Made by a program: the position numbers and the translations under genes. DNA of 40,601 bases, taken from contig CALBDS010000021.1 in the NCBI GenBank assembly GCA_937927415.1, positions 1 to 40,601 of the forward strand, written 5' to 3'. Positions 7,898 to 16,663 of this stretch are shown here, piece after piece (the first letter of the stretch is position 1; each line of letters starts with the position of its first letter). The notes beneath the pieces were generated by a model. The model did no database searches and was not told where the DNA came from. It was given only the letters and a program-made list of their open reading frames with translations. Origin of the DNA: an uncultured Rhodospirillaceae bacterium. GTDB lineage: Bacteria; Pseudomonadota; Alphaproteobacteria; Azospirillales; Azospirillaceae.

Positions 7898-9177
7898 CAG
7901 GGCCGGGTCTGCCCCGCGCCGCGCACCACGTATTTGTAAGAGGTGAGCTGTTCCGCCCCCACCGGGCCGCGGGCGTGGAACTTGTCGGTGGAGATGCCGA
8001 TTTCCGCCCCCATGCCGAATTCGCCGCCGTCGGCGAACTGGGTGGAGGCGTTCCACAGCACGATGCCGCTGTCCACCCGCTGCAGGAACCGTTCCGCCGC
8101 CGCCGGGTTTTCGGTGACGATGGCGTCGGTGTGGTGGGAACCGTGGCGGTTCACATGGTCGATCGCCGCATCCACCCCGTCCACCACGCCACAGGCGATG
8201 ATGGCGTCGAGATATTCGGTGTCCCAATCCTCCGGCACCAGGGGCACCACGCGGGGATCGGCGGCCTGGGCGGCCTCGTCCCCACGCACGGCACACCCGG
8301 CGTCCAGCAGATCCTTCACCAGCACCGGCAATGCGGCATCGGCGATGGCCCGGTCCACCAGCAGGGTTTCCGCCGCCCCGCAGATGGAGGTGCGGCGCAT
8401 CTTGGCGTTCAGCACCACCGCCCGCGCCCGCTCCAGATCGGCGGCGCCGTCCACATAGACATGGCAATTGCCGTCCAGATGCTTGATGACCGGCACGCGG
8501 CTTTCCTCCGCCACCCGCTGGATCAGCGTCTTGCCGCCGCGGGGCACGATCACGTCGATGTACTCGCGCATGGTCAGCATGTGCCCCACCGCCGCGCGGT
8601 CGGTGGTGGGCACCAGTTGCACGCAGGCTTCGGGCAGGCCCGCGTCCCGCAGGCCCTGGACCAGACAGGCGGCGATGGCACGGGAGGAATGGAAGCTTTC
8701 CGACCCGCCGCGCAGGATGGCGGCGTTGCCCGACTTCAGGCACAGGCCCCCGGCGTCGGCGGTGACGTTGGGGCGGCTTTCATAAATGATGCCGATGACC
8801 CCCAAGGGCACGCGCACCCGCTGGATCTTCAGCCCGTTGGGCCGGTCCCATTCGGCCAGCACCGTGCCGATGGGATCGGGGAAGGCCGCAACCTCCTCCA
8901 GCCCCTTGGCCATGGCCTCGATTCGGGCGGGGTTGAGGGTCAGGCGGTCGATCATGTTGGCGGCGATGCCGCGGTCCTTGGCGGCCTGGACATCCACGTC
9001 GTTGGCGGCCTGGATCTCCGCCTGGCCCGCGCGGATGGCGGCGGCGGCGGCGGCGAGCGCCCTGTTCTTCTGCGGCGCCGGGGCGTTCGCCAGCACAGCG
9101 GCGGCCTCACGGGCGGCGCGCCCGATGGCAAGCATCTGATCGTGCAGGGAATCGGCGGTCAGCGACAGGGCGGACAT
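7897..9177 (-). CDS. proA: Gamma-glutamyl phosphate reductase ProA
   Basis: This 426-residue NADPH-dependent enzyme reduces gamma-glutamyl phosphate to glutamate semialdehyde in proline synthesis. The IYESRPNVT motif (131-139), the catalytic cysteine C266 in RRTSICGAAE, and the C-terminal GEFGMGAEIGISTDKFHARGP-type segment identify it. I start at the ATG at 9177; a TTG nine codons upstream is possible. It heads the proA-nadD-rsfS-rlmH operon. The usual upstream neighbours proB and obgE are absent here; a divergent gene of unknown function stands in their place. Confidence 0.97.
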   Translation of the reverse strand: MSALSLTADSLHDQMLAIGRAAREAAAVLANAPAPQKNRALAAAAAAIRAGQAEIQAANDVDVQAAKDRGIAANMIDRLTLNPARIEAMAKGLEEVAAFPDPIGTVLAEWDRPNGLKIQRVRVPLGVIGIIYESRPNVTADAGGLCLKSGNAAILRGGSESFHSSRAIAACLVQGLRDAGLPEACVQLVPTTDRAAVGHMLTMREYIDVIVPRGGKTLIQRVAEESRVPVIKHLDGNCHVYVDGAADLERARAVVLNAKMRRTSICGAAETLLVDRAIADAALPVLVKDLLDAGCAVRGDEAAQAADPRVVPLVPEDWDTEYLDAIIACGVVDGVDAAIDHVNRHGSHHTDAIVTENPAAAERFLQRVDSGIVLWNASTQFADGGEFGMGAEIGISTDKFHARGPVGAEQLTSYKYVVRGAGQTRP

Positions 9178-9379
9178 GGCGTCAATCTTTCGTGGCAAGT
9201 CCAACGGAATGAAGAGCCGGCGACTCTACCCGATCCCGCGGCGGGGGGAAAGGCGGTCGGCACCGCGGGACGCGCCGATATCATCGAACTTTAGATTTAT
9301 TGGGCCGATCTTTGACCGTAACCCAAGATTGTGTTACCCATAATTGCATGGATCGGGAATGGTGAGGGGGGATGGAGCG

Positions 9380-10423
9380 ATGTCGACCATCACATCGGCC
9401 TACAGCGCGGCCATGACTCTGAAAATGACGACGGGGATCGCATCCTCGTCGTCCAAGGCGGGCACCTCCCCCGCAACGGCCAAGGATGGGGCAGCAACCT
9501 CCGGCGCCAGCGCCTCGGTGGTGACCGTCACCTTGTCGTTGCAGGCGCAAAAGACCCTGCTCACCACCCAAACCGGATCGACGCAGGCCACGGCGCGGAC
9601 TCAGGGACCGTCAACCGCCCCATCGGGTGCGGGTGCCGCCTTCACCCGCTATTTCCCCACGCGCGACGGCATGCCGGCCACAGCACTGGCCGATGCGGTG
9701 GTCAATCCGGGGCAGGAAAGCAGCTCGGCCGGCAAGTCCCTGGACGACGTGGGGGCGGATGCCCGCGAACGCATGGATGCGGTCTACAAAGCCATGGAGG
9801 AGAGCGGCCAGCCCTTTGATTACAACAGCTTCGAAGGCCGGGACTGGAATTCGCTGATGGGAAGCCTGGACCGCCGATCGCTGTACGCGGTCAGCAGCAA
9901 CGCCGGGGGCCGCTTCACCAAGCAGGAACAGGAGATCGCCCAGAGCCTCATGGCCCAGCAGCAGGGGCTGGCCACGGGTCTCTACCACGGCCCCAGCAGC
10001 CAGATGGGCAGCTACACCGATCCCTACAACGGTGATGCCTCCGCCAAGTTCAAGGCCGCCACCGCTTTTCTGGACAAGGTAAGCGGCGACGAGAAATCCT
10101 CCGTTTCCTGGGCGTCCAGCCGGGCGGCCGCCCAGACGTCCTATCAATGGTCGATGATCGGAAAGGATGAACCGGCCGAGGATCTGAGCAGCAACAACCC
10201 CCTGGTCAAGCTGATCGTTTCGGCCATGGACACCGTGCGGACCGGCGGGCCGGGCCGGGGCATGAGCGGCTATCTCAGCCACTCCGCCGACGACCTGAAG
10301 AAAGAGAAGTGGTTCAAGGGCTTCGAATCCCAGCTCGACGGGGCCATGCGGCAGGCCAAGGAGATGTACAGCGCCACCACCGCCGCCACCACCGGAACGG
10401 CGGGGACCAAAGCGGCGACGTAA
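9380..10423 (+). CDS. Uncharacterised protein, paralogue of the gene at 12688
   Basis: I do not recognise this 347-residue protein. The first 90 residues are low-complexity, rich in Ser, Thr, Ala and Gly, with no hydrophobic signal peptide. The rest is predicted helical and soluble. The motif MGSLDRRSLYAVSSNAGGRF (160-179) closely matches the protein at 12688-13476 (MDRRTLYAVFSNAGGQF). Two more blocks also match: the region with SRAAAQTSYQW followed by NNPLVKLIVSAM, and a KGFESQLDGAM-type C-terminus. The start at 9380 follows GGGGGGATGGAGCG, and the alternative upstream TTG has no support. The leader-plus-helical-domain layout resembles secreted or surface-appendage-associated proteins lacking Sec signals, but this is only a suggestion. 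Confidence 0.85.
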   Translation: MSTITSAYSAAMTLKMTTGIASSSSKAGTSPATAKDGAATSGASASVVTVTLSLQAQKTLLTTQTGSTQATARTQGPSTAPSGAGAAFTRYFPTRDGMPATALADAVVNPGQESSSAGKSLDDVGADARERMDAVYKAMEESGQPFDYNSFEGRDWNSLMGSLDRRSLYAVSSNAGGRFTKQEQEIAQSLMAQQQGLATGLYHGPSSQMGSYTDPYNGDASAKFKAATAFLDKVSGDEKSSVSWASSRAAAQTSYQWSMIGKDEPAEDLSSNNPLVKLIVSAMDTVRTGGPGRGMSGYLSHSADDLKKEKWFKGFESQLDGAMRQAKEMYSATTAATTGTAGTKAAT

Positions 10424-10441
10424 CGGCCGGTCCCCCTCCCG

Positions 10442-11338
10442 TCACGCCTCCAGGCACCGGCGCAACCGCGGAACCGCGCAATCCACAAACGCGCGGATCC
10501 GCGGGGACAGAAGCCGGGCGTGGGGATAAAGAAGGCTGACCGGGCGCGGTTCCGTTTCAAATTCGGCCAGAATCCGCACCAATTCCCCCGACGCCAGCGC
10601 GTCCGCCACCTGATAGCCCAGGAACATGCCGCACCCCAACCCCCGGCGGCAGGCGTCGATGGCGCCGTCGATCTGGTTGGTTGCCAGCACCCCGGCCACC
10701 GGCACCCGCACCAGCCGGCCATCGATGCGGAATTCCCAATCGGGATCGGCGGACAGGCCGGTGAAGCGGACGCAGCGGTGCCGGGCGAGATCCGCCGGCA
10801 CCTCCGGCCGCCCGTAGCGGTCAAGGTAGCCGGGGGCGGCGCACACCACCCGCGGCGTGTGGCCCAGGGTCAGGGCGACCAGCGAAGAATCGGCCAGCGG
10901 CCCGATGCGCACCGCCACGTCCAACCCCTCTTCCAGCAAATCCGACACCCGGTCCAGCAGCAGCATATCCACCCGCATGGCCGGATAGGCGTCGAGAAAC
11001 GCGGCCACCGCCGGGACCACGTGCAGCTTGCCGAACATCACGGGGGCCGTCAGGCGCAGCGTGCCCGACGGCTCCAGCCGGCGGTGGGACAACGCCCCCT
11101 CCCCGTCGTCCAGTTCGGTCAGGATGCGGCGGCAGAGGGCATAATAATCGCGCCCCTCGTCGGTCAGGGCCATGCGCCGGGTGGTGCGGTTGATGAGGCG
11201 CAGGCCCAAAAGCGCCTCCAGCCCCGCCAGGGTGCGGACCACGGCGGTCAGCGACACGCCGAGCGCCCCGGCAGCGCCGGTCAGGCTGCCGGCATCGACG
11301 ATGCGGACGAAGGTTTCCATGGCGCGCAGCTTGTCCAT
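10442..11338 (-). CDS. LysR-family transcriptional regulator
   Basis: This 298-residue regulator has an N-terminal winged helix-turn-helix (residues about 1-60, ETFVRIVDAGSLTGAAGALG then LINRTTRRMALTDEG). A periplasmic-binding-protein-like effector domain follows (SGTLRLTAP, then DVAVRIGPLADSSLVA). The sequence type matches the CrgA/DmlR-like branch of LysR proteins. It is divergent from the PPOX-GST pair starting at 11447 and probably controls it. The 108-bp spacer holds the AT-richer stretch expected of the shared promoter. The start at 11338 gives the standard LysR N-terminus; a longer frame exists but adds nothing typical. Confidence 0.92.
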   Translation of the reverse strand: MDKLRAMETFVRIVDAGSLTGAAGALGVSLTAVVRTLAGLEALLGLRLINRTTRRMALTDEGRDYYALCRRILTELDDGEGALSHRRLEPSGTLRLTAPVMFGKLHVVPAVAAFLDAYPAMRVDMLLLDRVSDLLEEGLDVAVRIGPLADSSLVALTLGHTPRVVCAAPGYLDRYGRPEVPADLARHRCVRFTGLSADPDWEFRIDGRLVRVPVAGVLATNQIDGAIDACRRGLGCGMFLGYQVADALASGELVRILAEFETEPRPVSLLYPHARLLSPRIRAFVDCAVPRLRRCLEA

Positions 11339-11446
11339 GGCCCCGACGATTACACCGTAAAGCGCAGGAGTAAAGTGCATTAAACCCCCTTTATCGCCAC
11401 CCCCCGCATGGGCGACCATTGCCCCACACCAGATAGGGGAACGGCG

Positions 11447-11983
11447 ATGAACGACACCCTTCACGACGGCGAACGGGCGGCCCAGCACCGCTTCGGCATG
11501 GCGGCGGCGGGCGAGGCCATGAGCCGGATGCTCCGCCCCCAGTTGACCCCCGGCATGATGCGGTTCATCGAAGCCCAGCCATTCTTCTTCATCGCCACCA
11601 GCGGGGCGGATGGATCGTGCGATTGCAGCTTCCGCGGCCGCCAGCACCGGGCGCCGCTGCCGCCCGACCCGGCGCTGGCGGTTCTTGACGAACGCACCAT
11701 CGTGTTTCCCGATTACCAGGGGAACAACCTCTACAACTCCATCGGCAACATTCTGGTCAATCCGCACATCGGCCTGCTGTTCGTGGACTTCAGCAAACCC
11801 GCGCGGCTGCGGGTCAACGGGCGGGCCGAGCTGATGGACGACGTGTCGGCCTTCCGCAGCCTCTGGCCCGACGCCAAGGCGTGCGTGCGGGTCAGCGTGG
11901 TCCAGGCCTTCCCCAACTGCTCCCAACGCATTCCCGTGCTTGTGCCGCGGGACCTTCCCCCAACCGAGGAAACGACCCCATGA
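11447..11983 (+). CDS. Pyridoxamine 5'-phosphate oxidase (PPOX) family flavoprotein
   Basis: This 178-residue split-barrel protein is of the FMN-binding PPOX type. Diagnostic segments are FIEAQPFFFIATSGADGSCDCSFRG, then FPDYQGNNLYNSIGNILVNPHIGLLFVDF, and RLRVNGRAEL. Such proteins bind flavin or F420/heme and are often oxidoreductases or general-stress proteins; the substrate is unknown. The start follows AGGGGAACGGCG. Its stop overlaps the next gene's start as ATGA, so it is translationally coupled to the glutathione S-transferase. The pair is divergent from a LysR regulator, an arrangement common for electrophile or xenobiotic stress responses. Confidence 0.9.
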   Translation: MNDTLHDGERAAQHRFGMAAAGEAMSRMLRPQLTPGMMRFIEAQPFFFIATSGADGSCDCSFRGRQHRAPLPPDPALAVLDERTIVFPDYQGNNLYNSIGNILVNPHIGLLFVDFSKPARLRVNGRAELMDDVSAFRSLWPDAKACVRVSVVQAFPNCSQRIPVLVPRDLPPTEETTP

Positions 11984-12573
11984 AGCTGTACGATCTGGAA
12001 CTCTCCGGCAATTGCTACAAGGTCCGGCTATTCGCCGGGCTGGCGGGCATCCCGCTGGACATCGTGCCGGTGGATTTCCTGAGCGGCGAACACAAGCGCC
12101 CGCCGCTGATCGACCTCAACCCCTGGGCGCAGATCCCCATTCTGGAGGATGGATCGGTAGTACTGCGGGATTCGCAGGCCATCCTGGTCTATCTGGCCGG
12201 GCAATACGGCGATGAACGCTGGCTGCCGCGCGACCCCGCCGGGATGGCCGCGGTGGTGCAATGGCTGTCCACGGCAGCCAACGAGGTGCAGAACGGCCCG
12301 GCGTCGGCGCGGCTGGTGGACAAGTTCGGCTATGACCTGGACAAGGCCGACACCCTGCGCCGAGCCGACCGCATCCTGCCGCTGATCGACGCCCATCTGG
12401 CGAAAAACGATTGGCTGGCGGCGGACCGGCCGACCATCGCCGACTGCGCCGTCTTCCCCTATGTCGCCCTGGCGCCCGAAGGCGGGGTGGCGCTGGAGCC
12501 GTACCCCCATATCCTTGCCTGGATCGCACGGGTCAAGGCTCTGCCGGGCTTCCGCCCCATGCCGGGGGTGTGA
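11980..12573 (+). CDS. Glutathione S-transferase family protein
   Basis: This 197-residue cytosolic GST has an N-terminal thioredoxin-like domain (MKLYDLELSGNCYKVRLF...). The glutathione-site WAQIPILEDG and RDSQAILVYLA are visible at about residues 49-72. The all-helical C-terminal domain contains the N-capping motif TIADCAVFPY. The likely catalytic residue is Ser/Asn in the SGNCYK loop. The start codon overlaps the PPOX stop codon (ATGA), so the two proteins are made together, plausibly in detoxification of an electrophile. Confidence 0.93.
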   Translation: MKLYDLELSGNCYKVRLFAGLAGIPLDIVPVDFLSGEHKRPPLIDLNPWAQIPILEDGSVVLRDSQAILVYLAGQYGDERWLPRDPAGMAAVVQWLSTAANEVQNGPASARLVDKFGYDLDKADTLRRADRILPLIDAHLAKNDWLAADRPTIADCAVFPYVALAPEGGVALEPYPHILAWIARVKALPGFRPMPGV

Positions 12574-12687
12574 CGGCACCCATAACCATAGGATGTGCAT
12601 AAACCCGCATTCATAAATCATAAAGAGCATCACGGGTATGGTCGGGCTGCCGGTTGGATCGGGGCCGGTGAACAATGGAGAAGCTCC

Positions 12688-13476
12688 ATGGTCAGCACCG
12701 CGTCGATTGTCAGCCTGACCGCCACCGTGCGCACGGTTTCCACGTCCGGCACCGCCCGGACGGGGACCGGCACCCCGGCCACCGCCACCAGTGCCCCGGC
12801 ATCCACAGCCACATCCGCCCCGGCGGCGGGGGCCAAAAAAGATTTCGCCACCGTGGCGCAGGAGGCCCGCGCCGCCATCGACGCCGCCTATGCCGCCCGC
12901 GGGGGCAAGGAAGGCGACATCCACACCAACGTCACGGAATGGCGCCAGATCCTGAACGGCATGGACCGGCGGACGCTCTATGCGGTGTTCAGCAACGCCG
13001 GCGGCCAGTTCAGCGATGCCGAACGGGCCGGCGCCGAAGGGATGCTGGGAGAGGATTACATGCGCGGCATCGGCCTGGACGCCAACGACCCCATGGCCGG
13101 GGCGAAGATGTCCGAGAATCCGGCCACGTACATGAAAGCCGCCGTCAAATACTGGGAGGCCGCGAGCGACGAGGAAAAACAGTCGCCCCGCTGGGCCTAC
13201 AACCGCGCCGCCAGCCAGCACAATTATGAACTGATCGCCGCCCGCGACGGGGAGCCGGTGGAAAATTTCGACAGCGACCACCCGCTGGTGAAGGTCATCC
13301 GCTCAGCCCTCACCGCGTCGCTGGGCGACCCGTCGCGCGAACGCTCCACCGGGGCGATGAACACGCTGGAGGAACTGCTGGGCCAGCCGTGGGCCAAGGG
13401 GTTCGAGCAGCAGATGAAAAAGGCAGCCAAGGAATCCACCCAGAACCGCGGCGGTTTCCTGAACGGTACGCTGTGA
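12688..13476 (+). CDS. Uncharacterised protein, paralogue of the gene at 9380
   Basis: This is a second member of the unrecognised family at 9380-10423. It has 262 residues. A 48-residue leader is almost entirely Thr, Ser, Ala, Gly and Pro. A helical domain follows with EWRQILNGMDRRTLYAVF (85-101) and SNAGGQFSDAE, then RWAYNRAASQHNYEL and DHPLVKVIRSAL blocks, ending KGFEQQMKKAAKE. The block order is the same as in the paralogue, but this copy lacks about 40 residues in the leader and some of the middle. The start at 12688 follows GGAGAAGCTCC. It lies just past the PPOX-GST pair, so the two paralogues bracket the LysR/PPOX/GST unit. Confidence 0.85.
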   Translation: MVSTASIVSLTATVRTVSTSGTARTGTGTPATATSAPASTATSAPAAGAKKDFATVAQEARAAIDAAYAARGGKEGDIHTNVTEWRQILNGMDRRTLYAVFSNAGGQFSDAERAGAEGMLGEDYMRGIGLDANDPMAGAKMSENPATYMKAAVKYWEAASDEEKQSPRWAYNRAASQHNYELIAARDGEPVENFDSDHPLVKVIRSALTASLGDPSRERSTGAMNTLEELLGQPWAKGFEQQMKKAAKESTQNRGGFLNGTL

Positions 13477-13552
13477 TCTTCATTTCCGGGGGTGCCCGGT
13501 GTAGAACATGCTCCGACGTTGTGCCCAATGGGATCCGGTAGGGAATGAGCCG

Positions 13553-13807
13553 ATGATCAAGTACGCCTTGAACTGCTCGTGCGGTCACGAATTCGAAGAG
13601 TGGTTCGACAACATGGCCGATTACGACGCCAAGAAGGGCACCAGCCTGACCTGCCCGGCGTGCGGCGGGTTGTCGGTGTCCAAGGCGATCATGGCGCCGC
13701 GGGTGGGCAAGTCCCAGGCGGCGGCTCCGGCCCTGCCCCCGGCCTGCAGCCCCGGCGGCTGCGGCGGTATCGGCGGCTGCCCCATGATGTCGCAGATGAT
13801 GGGTTGA
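13553..13807 (+). CDS. DUF1178-like zinc-ribbon protein, short form
   Basis: This 84-residue protein starts MIKYALNCSCGHEFEEWF, typical of DUF1178/FmdB-like proteins. Two CxxC-type pairs (CSCGHEFE and CPACGG) should bind one zinc. It then has a KAIMAPRV segment and an odd cysteine/glycine-rich tail, ACSPGGCGGIGGCPMM. Usual DUF1178 members are around 140 residues, so this is a shortened variant whose tail replaces the normal C-terminus. Function is unknown for the family. The stop is 4 bp from the convergent GntR gene's stop. Confidence 0.8.
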   Translation: MIKYALNCSCGHEFEEWFDNMADYDAKKGTSLTCPACGGLSVSKAIMAPRVGKSQAAAPALPPACSPGGCGGIGGCPMMSQMMG

Positions 13808-13811
13808 CGGT

Positions 13812-14477
13812 TCAGCCCGCCTCCACCCCCGCCCCCTGCGCCAGAGCCTCCTGTGCCAGGGTGCGGATGTGGGCGCGGGCTTCCCGCTCCGCCCGGTCGC
13901 CGTCGCGTGCCCGGATGGCGTCGGTCAGGCGGGCGTGCTCCTCCCACCGCCGCAGCAGGCCGGGGCGGAACCCGGCATCCCCGCGGCACAGCACGCGGGT
14001 GCGGTCGTAGAGCGTTTGCAGCATCCGCTCGATCACCACATTCCCCCCCATGCGCATCACCGTCTGGTGAAACACCAGGGCGCCGTCGGCATAGTCCGCC
14101 TCGCTCCCCGCATCCATGGCCGTGCGCTGGGCCAGCAGGGTGCGGTCGAGAAGCGCCAGATCCGCAGCGGCCGGGGCGCGCGCCGCCAGACGCGCCACCA
14201 TCCCCTCCAGCGCCTCGCGCGCGGTGAACAGGTCGGCCAGGGCTGCCGGGTCGCGGCGGGGCATGAACACCCCCTGACGCGGCACCACCTCCACCAGCCC
14301 TTCCACCTCCAGCCGGGCGATGGCGGCCCACACGGGCGAACGGCTGACGCCCAGCGCGCGCGTCAATTCCTCCACGCTGATCTTGCCGCCGGGGGGAAAC
14401 CGCCCCTCCATCACCAACGCCCGCACCGCGTCGTACGCCTCGGTGCTCAGGCTGGTCCGCAGCAGCTTGGCTGCCAT
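13812..14477 (-). CDS. GntR-family transcriptional regulator (FadR/FCD type)
   Basis: This 221-residue regulator has a winged helix at residues about 10-75 (EAYDAVRALVMEGRFPPGGK, then LGVSRSPVWAAIARLEVEGLV). A mostly helical FCD ligand domain with AREALEGMVARLAA follows. FCD regulators bind organic acids or related metabolites, often through a metal. The start follows GAGGCGGAAC. It is divergent from the O-methyltransferase at 14565 with an 87-bp spacer, so the simplest reading is that it controls that gene and itself. Confidence 0.92.
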   Translation of the reverse strand: MAAKLLRTSLSTEAYDAVRALVMEGRFPPGGKISVEELTRALGVSRSPVWAAIARLEVEGLVEVVPRQGVFMPRRDPAALADLFTAREALEGMVARLAARAPAAADLALLDRTLLAQRTAMDAGSEADYADGALVFHQTVMRMGGNVVIERMLQTLYDRTRVLCRGDAGFRPGLLRRWEEHARLTDAIRARDGDRAEREARAHIRTLAQEALAQGAGVEAG

Positions 14478-14564
14478 GTTCCGCCTCCTCGCCGTTTTGT
14501 CTTGTGACACGTAACATGAAACATGAATATGGGCGAGGCTTTCCTTGCGCGAAGGGGGTATGTC

Positions 14565-15152
14565 ATGGCGCTGGTGACCGCCGCGGTGGACGCGGTGTTG
14601 CGGGATCTGGAAGCGTTCGGGCGGGAAAACGACGCCCACACCAGCGACCGCAACCGGAAAATGCTGAATCTGGAACGGGAAACGGCGGAACTGGTCCACC
14701 TGCTGGTGCGCAGCGGCAACCGCCGCCGGGTTTTGGAGATCGGCACGTCCAACGGCTACAGCACCATCTGGATCGCGGCGGCGCTGGGGGAAAACGGGGT
14801 TCTGGAAACGCTGGACCGTGATGGTGACAAGCTGGCCGACGCCCGGCGCAATCTGGCCCGCGCCGGTCTGGACGGGCGGGTGCGCGTCTATCACGGGGCG
14901 GGGATCGACATCGTGGACGCCCTGCCCGGCCCGTTCGATTGCGTGTTCTTCGACGCCGACCGGGTGAGCGCGCCCGACCAGTTGCGGATTCTGGTCCCGA
15001 AGCTGACGCGGGGGTGCCTGTTGCTCGCTGATAATGCGCTGTCGCATCCGGATCAAATCGCCGGATACATCGCGGCGGTGGACGCCCTGCCGGGCATCCG
15101 CACCACCATTCTGCCCATTGGCAAGGGGCTGCATGTGGCGCATTGCCCATGA
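14565..15152 (+). CDS. Class I SAM-dependent O-methyltransferase
   Basis: This 195-residue enzyme belongs to the catechol/caffeoyl-CoA-type O-methyltransferase family (COG4122). SAM motif I is VLEIGTSNGYSTIWIA at 56-71. The acidic ETLDRDGDK strand and the metal-site region DCVFFDADRVSAPDQL follow. It lacks a signal peptide. The start at 14565 has AGGGGG upstream; a longer form from 14523 is possible. It is divergent from a GntR regulator and followed by a hairpin terminator. The substrate cannot be told from sequence. Confidence 0.88.
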   Translation: MALVTAAVDAVLRDLEAFGRENDAHTSDRNRKMLNLERETAELVHLLVRSGNRRRVLEIGTSNGYSTIWIAAALGENGVLETLDRDGDKLADARRNLARAGLDGRVRVYHGAGIDIVDALPGPFDCVFFDADRVSAPDQLRILVPKLTRGCLLLADNALSHPDQIAGYIAAVDALPGIRTTILPIGKGLHVAHCP

Positions 15153-15162
15153 GGCGGGGGCG

Positions 15163-15228
15163 TTGGGCTGCCGCCCAAACCCGCTTGGGGCGGCCCCCAA
15201 ACCCCCCTTTTTTTATCGATAAAAAAGA
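15163..15228. repeat. Multi-hairpin intergenic repeat, copy c (truncated, inverted)
   Basis: TTGGGC/GCCCAA (15163-15178), TTGGGG/CCCCAA (15185-15200) and the perfect palindrome TTTTTTATCGATAAAAAA (15209-15226) follow one another. The order is reversed relative to copies b and d, and the TTGGAGGC hairpin is missing. It begins 11 bp after the methyltransferase stop codon. Confidence 0.75.
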
Positions 15229-15265
15229 AGGGCGGGTGCCGGAAGGCGCCCGCCCCTGCTTTTTT
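15229..15265 (+). terminator. Terminator between the O-methyltransferase and aspC
   Basis: A GC-rich stem GGGCGGGTGCC / GGCGCCCGCCC (one G-T pair) with a 4-nt GGAA-type loop is followed by CTG and a run of six T. It lies just downstream of repeat copy c in a convergent gap, with the aspC stop at 15282. Confidence 0.8.
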
Positions 15266-15281
15266 CAGGTCAACCTGTGGG

Positions 15282-16484
15282 TTATTTCAGGTTGGCGCAC
15301 GCGCGCTGAATGCGGCGGCAGGCTTCTTCCAACGCTTCCGTGCTGGTGGCGTAGGAGATGCGGAAATGCGGGGCAAGGCCGAAGGCCGATCCCTGCACCA
15401 CGGCAACCCCTTCGGACTCCAGCAGATAGGTCACGAAATCCTCGTCGGTTTCGATGACCTTGCCCGCCGGGGTGGTCTTGCCGATGGTGCCGGCGCACGA
15501 CGGATAGACGTAGAAGGCACCTTCCGGCTTCGGGCAGTTCAGCCCGGTTGCCTGGTTCAGCATCGACACCACCAGATCGCGGCGGGCGCGGAACGCCTCG
15601 GCGCGTTCGGCGATGAAGTCCTGCGGGCCGTTCAGGGCCTCGACCGCCGCCGCCTGGCTGATGGACGTGGGGTTGGAGGTGGACTGGCTCTGGATCACGC
15701 CGATGGCCTTGATCAGTTCCTTCGGCCCACCGGCGTAGCCGATGCGCCAGCCGGTCATGGCATAGGCCTTCGACACGCCGTTGACGGTCAGCGTGCGGTT
15801 GAACAGTTCCGGTTCCACCTGCGCCGGGGTGCAGAAGTCGATGCCATCGTAGAGCAGGTGCTCGTACATGTCATCGCTCATGACCCAGACGTGCGGGTAC
15901 TTCAGCAGCACGTCGGTCAGCGCCTTCATCTCCGCACGGGTGTAGGCGGCACCCGAGGGGTTGGACGGCGAATTCAGGATCAGCCACTTGGTCTTGGGCG
16001 TGATCGCCTTTTCCAGCGCGTCCGCGGTCAGCTTGAAGCCGGTGTCCGCCGGGCACTTCACGAAAACGGGGGTGCCCTCCGCCAGCTCCACCATATCGGG
16101 GTACGACACCCAATAAGGGGCGGGGATGATGACCTCGTCACCCGGGTTCAGGGTGGCCATCAGGGCGTTGTACAGCACCTGCTTGCCACCGACGCCGACG
16201 GTGATCTGGTCGGGGGTGTACTTCAGACCGTTTTCGCGCTCGAACTTGGCGCAGATGGCCTTTTTCAGGGCCGGGGTGCCGTCCACGGCGGTGTACTTGG
16301 TGTCACCGGCCTGGATCGCCTTGACGGCGGCGGCTTTGATGTTCTCGGGGGTGTCGAAGTCCGGCTCGCCGGCGCCGAGGCCGATCACATCGCGCCCAGC
16401 CGCCTGCAGTTCGCGGGCTTTCTGGGTAACGGCGATGGTCGGCGACGGTTTGATGCGCGACAGGCGGGAGGCGAGGATCGACAT
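15282..16484 (-). CDS. aspC: Aspartate aminotransferase, class I/II PLP enzyme
   Basis: This 400-residue fold-type I aminotransferase transfers the amino group between aspartate and 2-oxoglutarate; relatives also use prephenate. The LGAGEPDFDTP segment (36-46), NSPSNPSGA (171-179) and the PLP lysine K239 in NGVSKAYAMTGWRIGY place it in the 1-beta type used by alphaproteobacteria. It is complete, beginning at the ATG at 16484 right after a promoter-sized gap. The symbol is by convention (also aatA), and the prephenate activity cannot be judged from sequence alone. Confidence 0.95.
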   Translation of the reverse strand: MSILASRLSRIKPSPTIAVTQKARELQAAGRDVIGLGAGEPDFDTPENIKAAAVKAIQAGDTKYTAVDGTPALKKAICAKFERENGLKYTPDQITVGVGGKQVLYNALMATLNPGDEVIIPAPYWVSYPDMVELAEGTPVFVKCPADTGFKLTADALEKAITPKTKWLILNSPSNPSGAAYTRAEMKALTDVLLKYPHVWVMSDDMYEHLLYDGIDFCTPAQVEPELFNRTLTVNGVSKAYAMTGWRIGYAGGPKELIKAIGVIQSQSTSNPTSISQAAAVEALNGPQDFIAERAEAFRARRDLVVSMLNQATGLNCPKPEGAFYVYPSCAGTIGKTTPAGKVIETDEDFVTYLLESEGVAVVQGSAFGLAPHFRISYATSTEALEEACRRIQRACANLK

Positions 16485-16663
16485 GACGGGCTGCCTCTGA
16501 AAACGGTGGAGGTGGTTGGAAAAAGCGCCGGTTTTCGCTCATGAAACGGCACTGGACCTTACGGCAGCCCCATCGGCCGCGCAAGCCGCCGTCCTGCCCG
16601 AAAATCAGATAACTGATCGCGGTGCGGCGCAAAGGTCACGGGGGGGCGCCGACAGCCGGTCTC

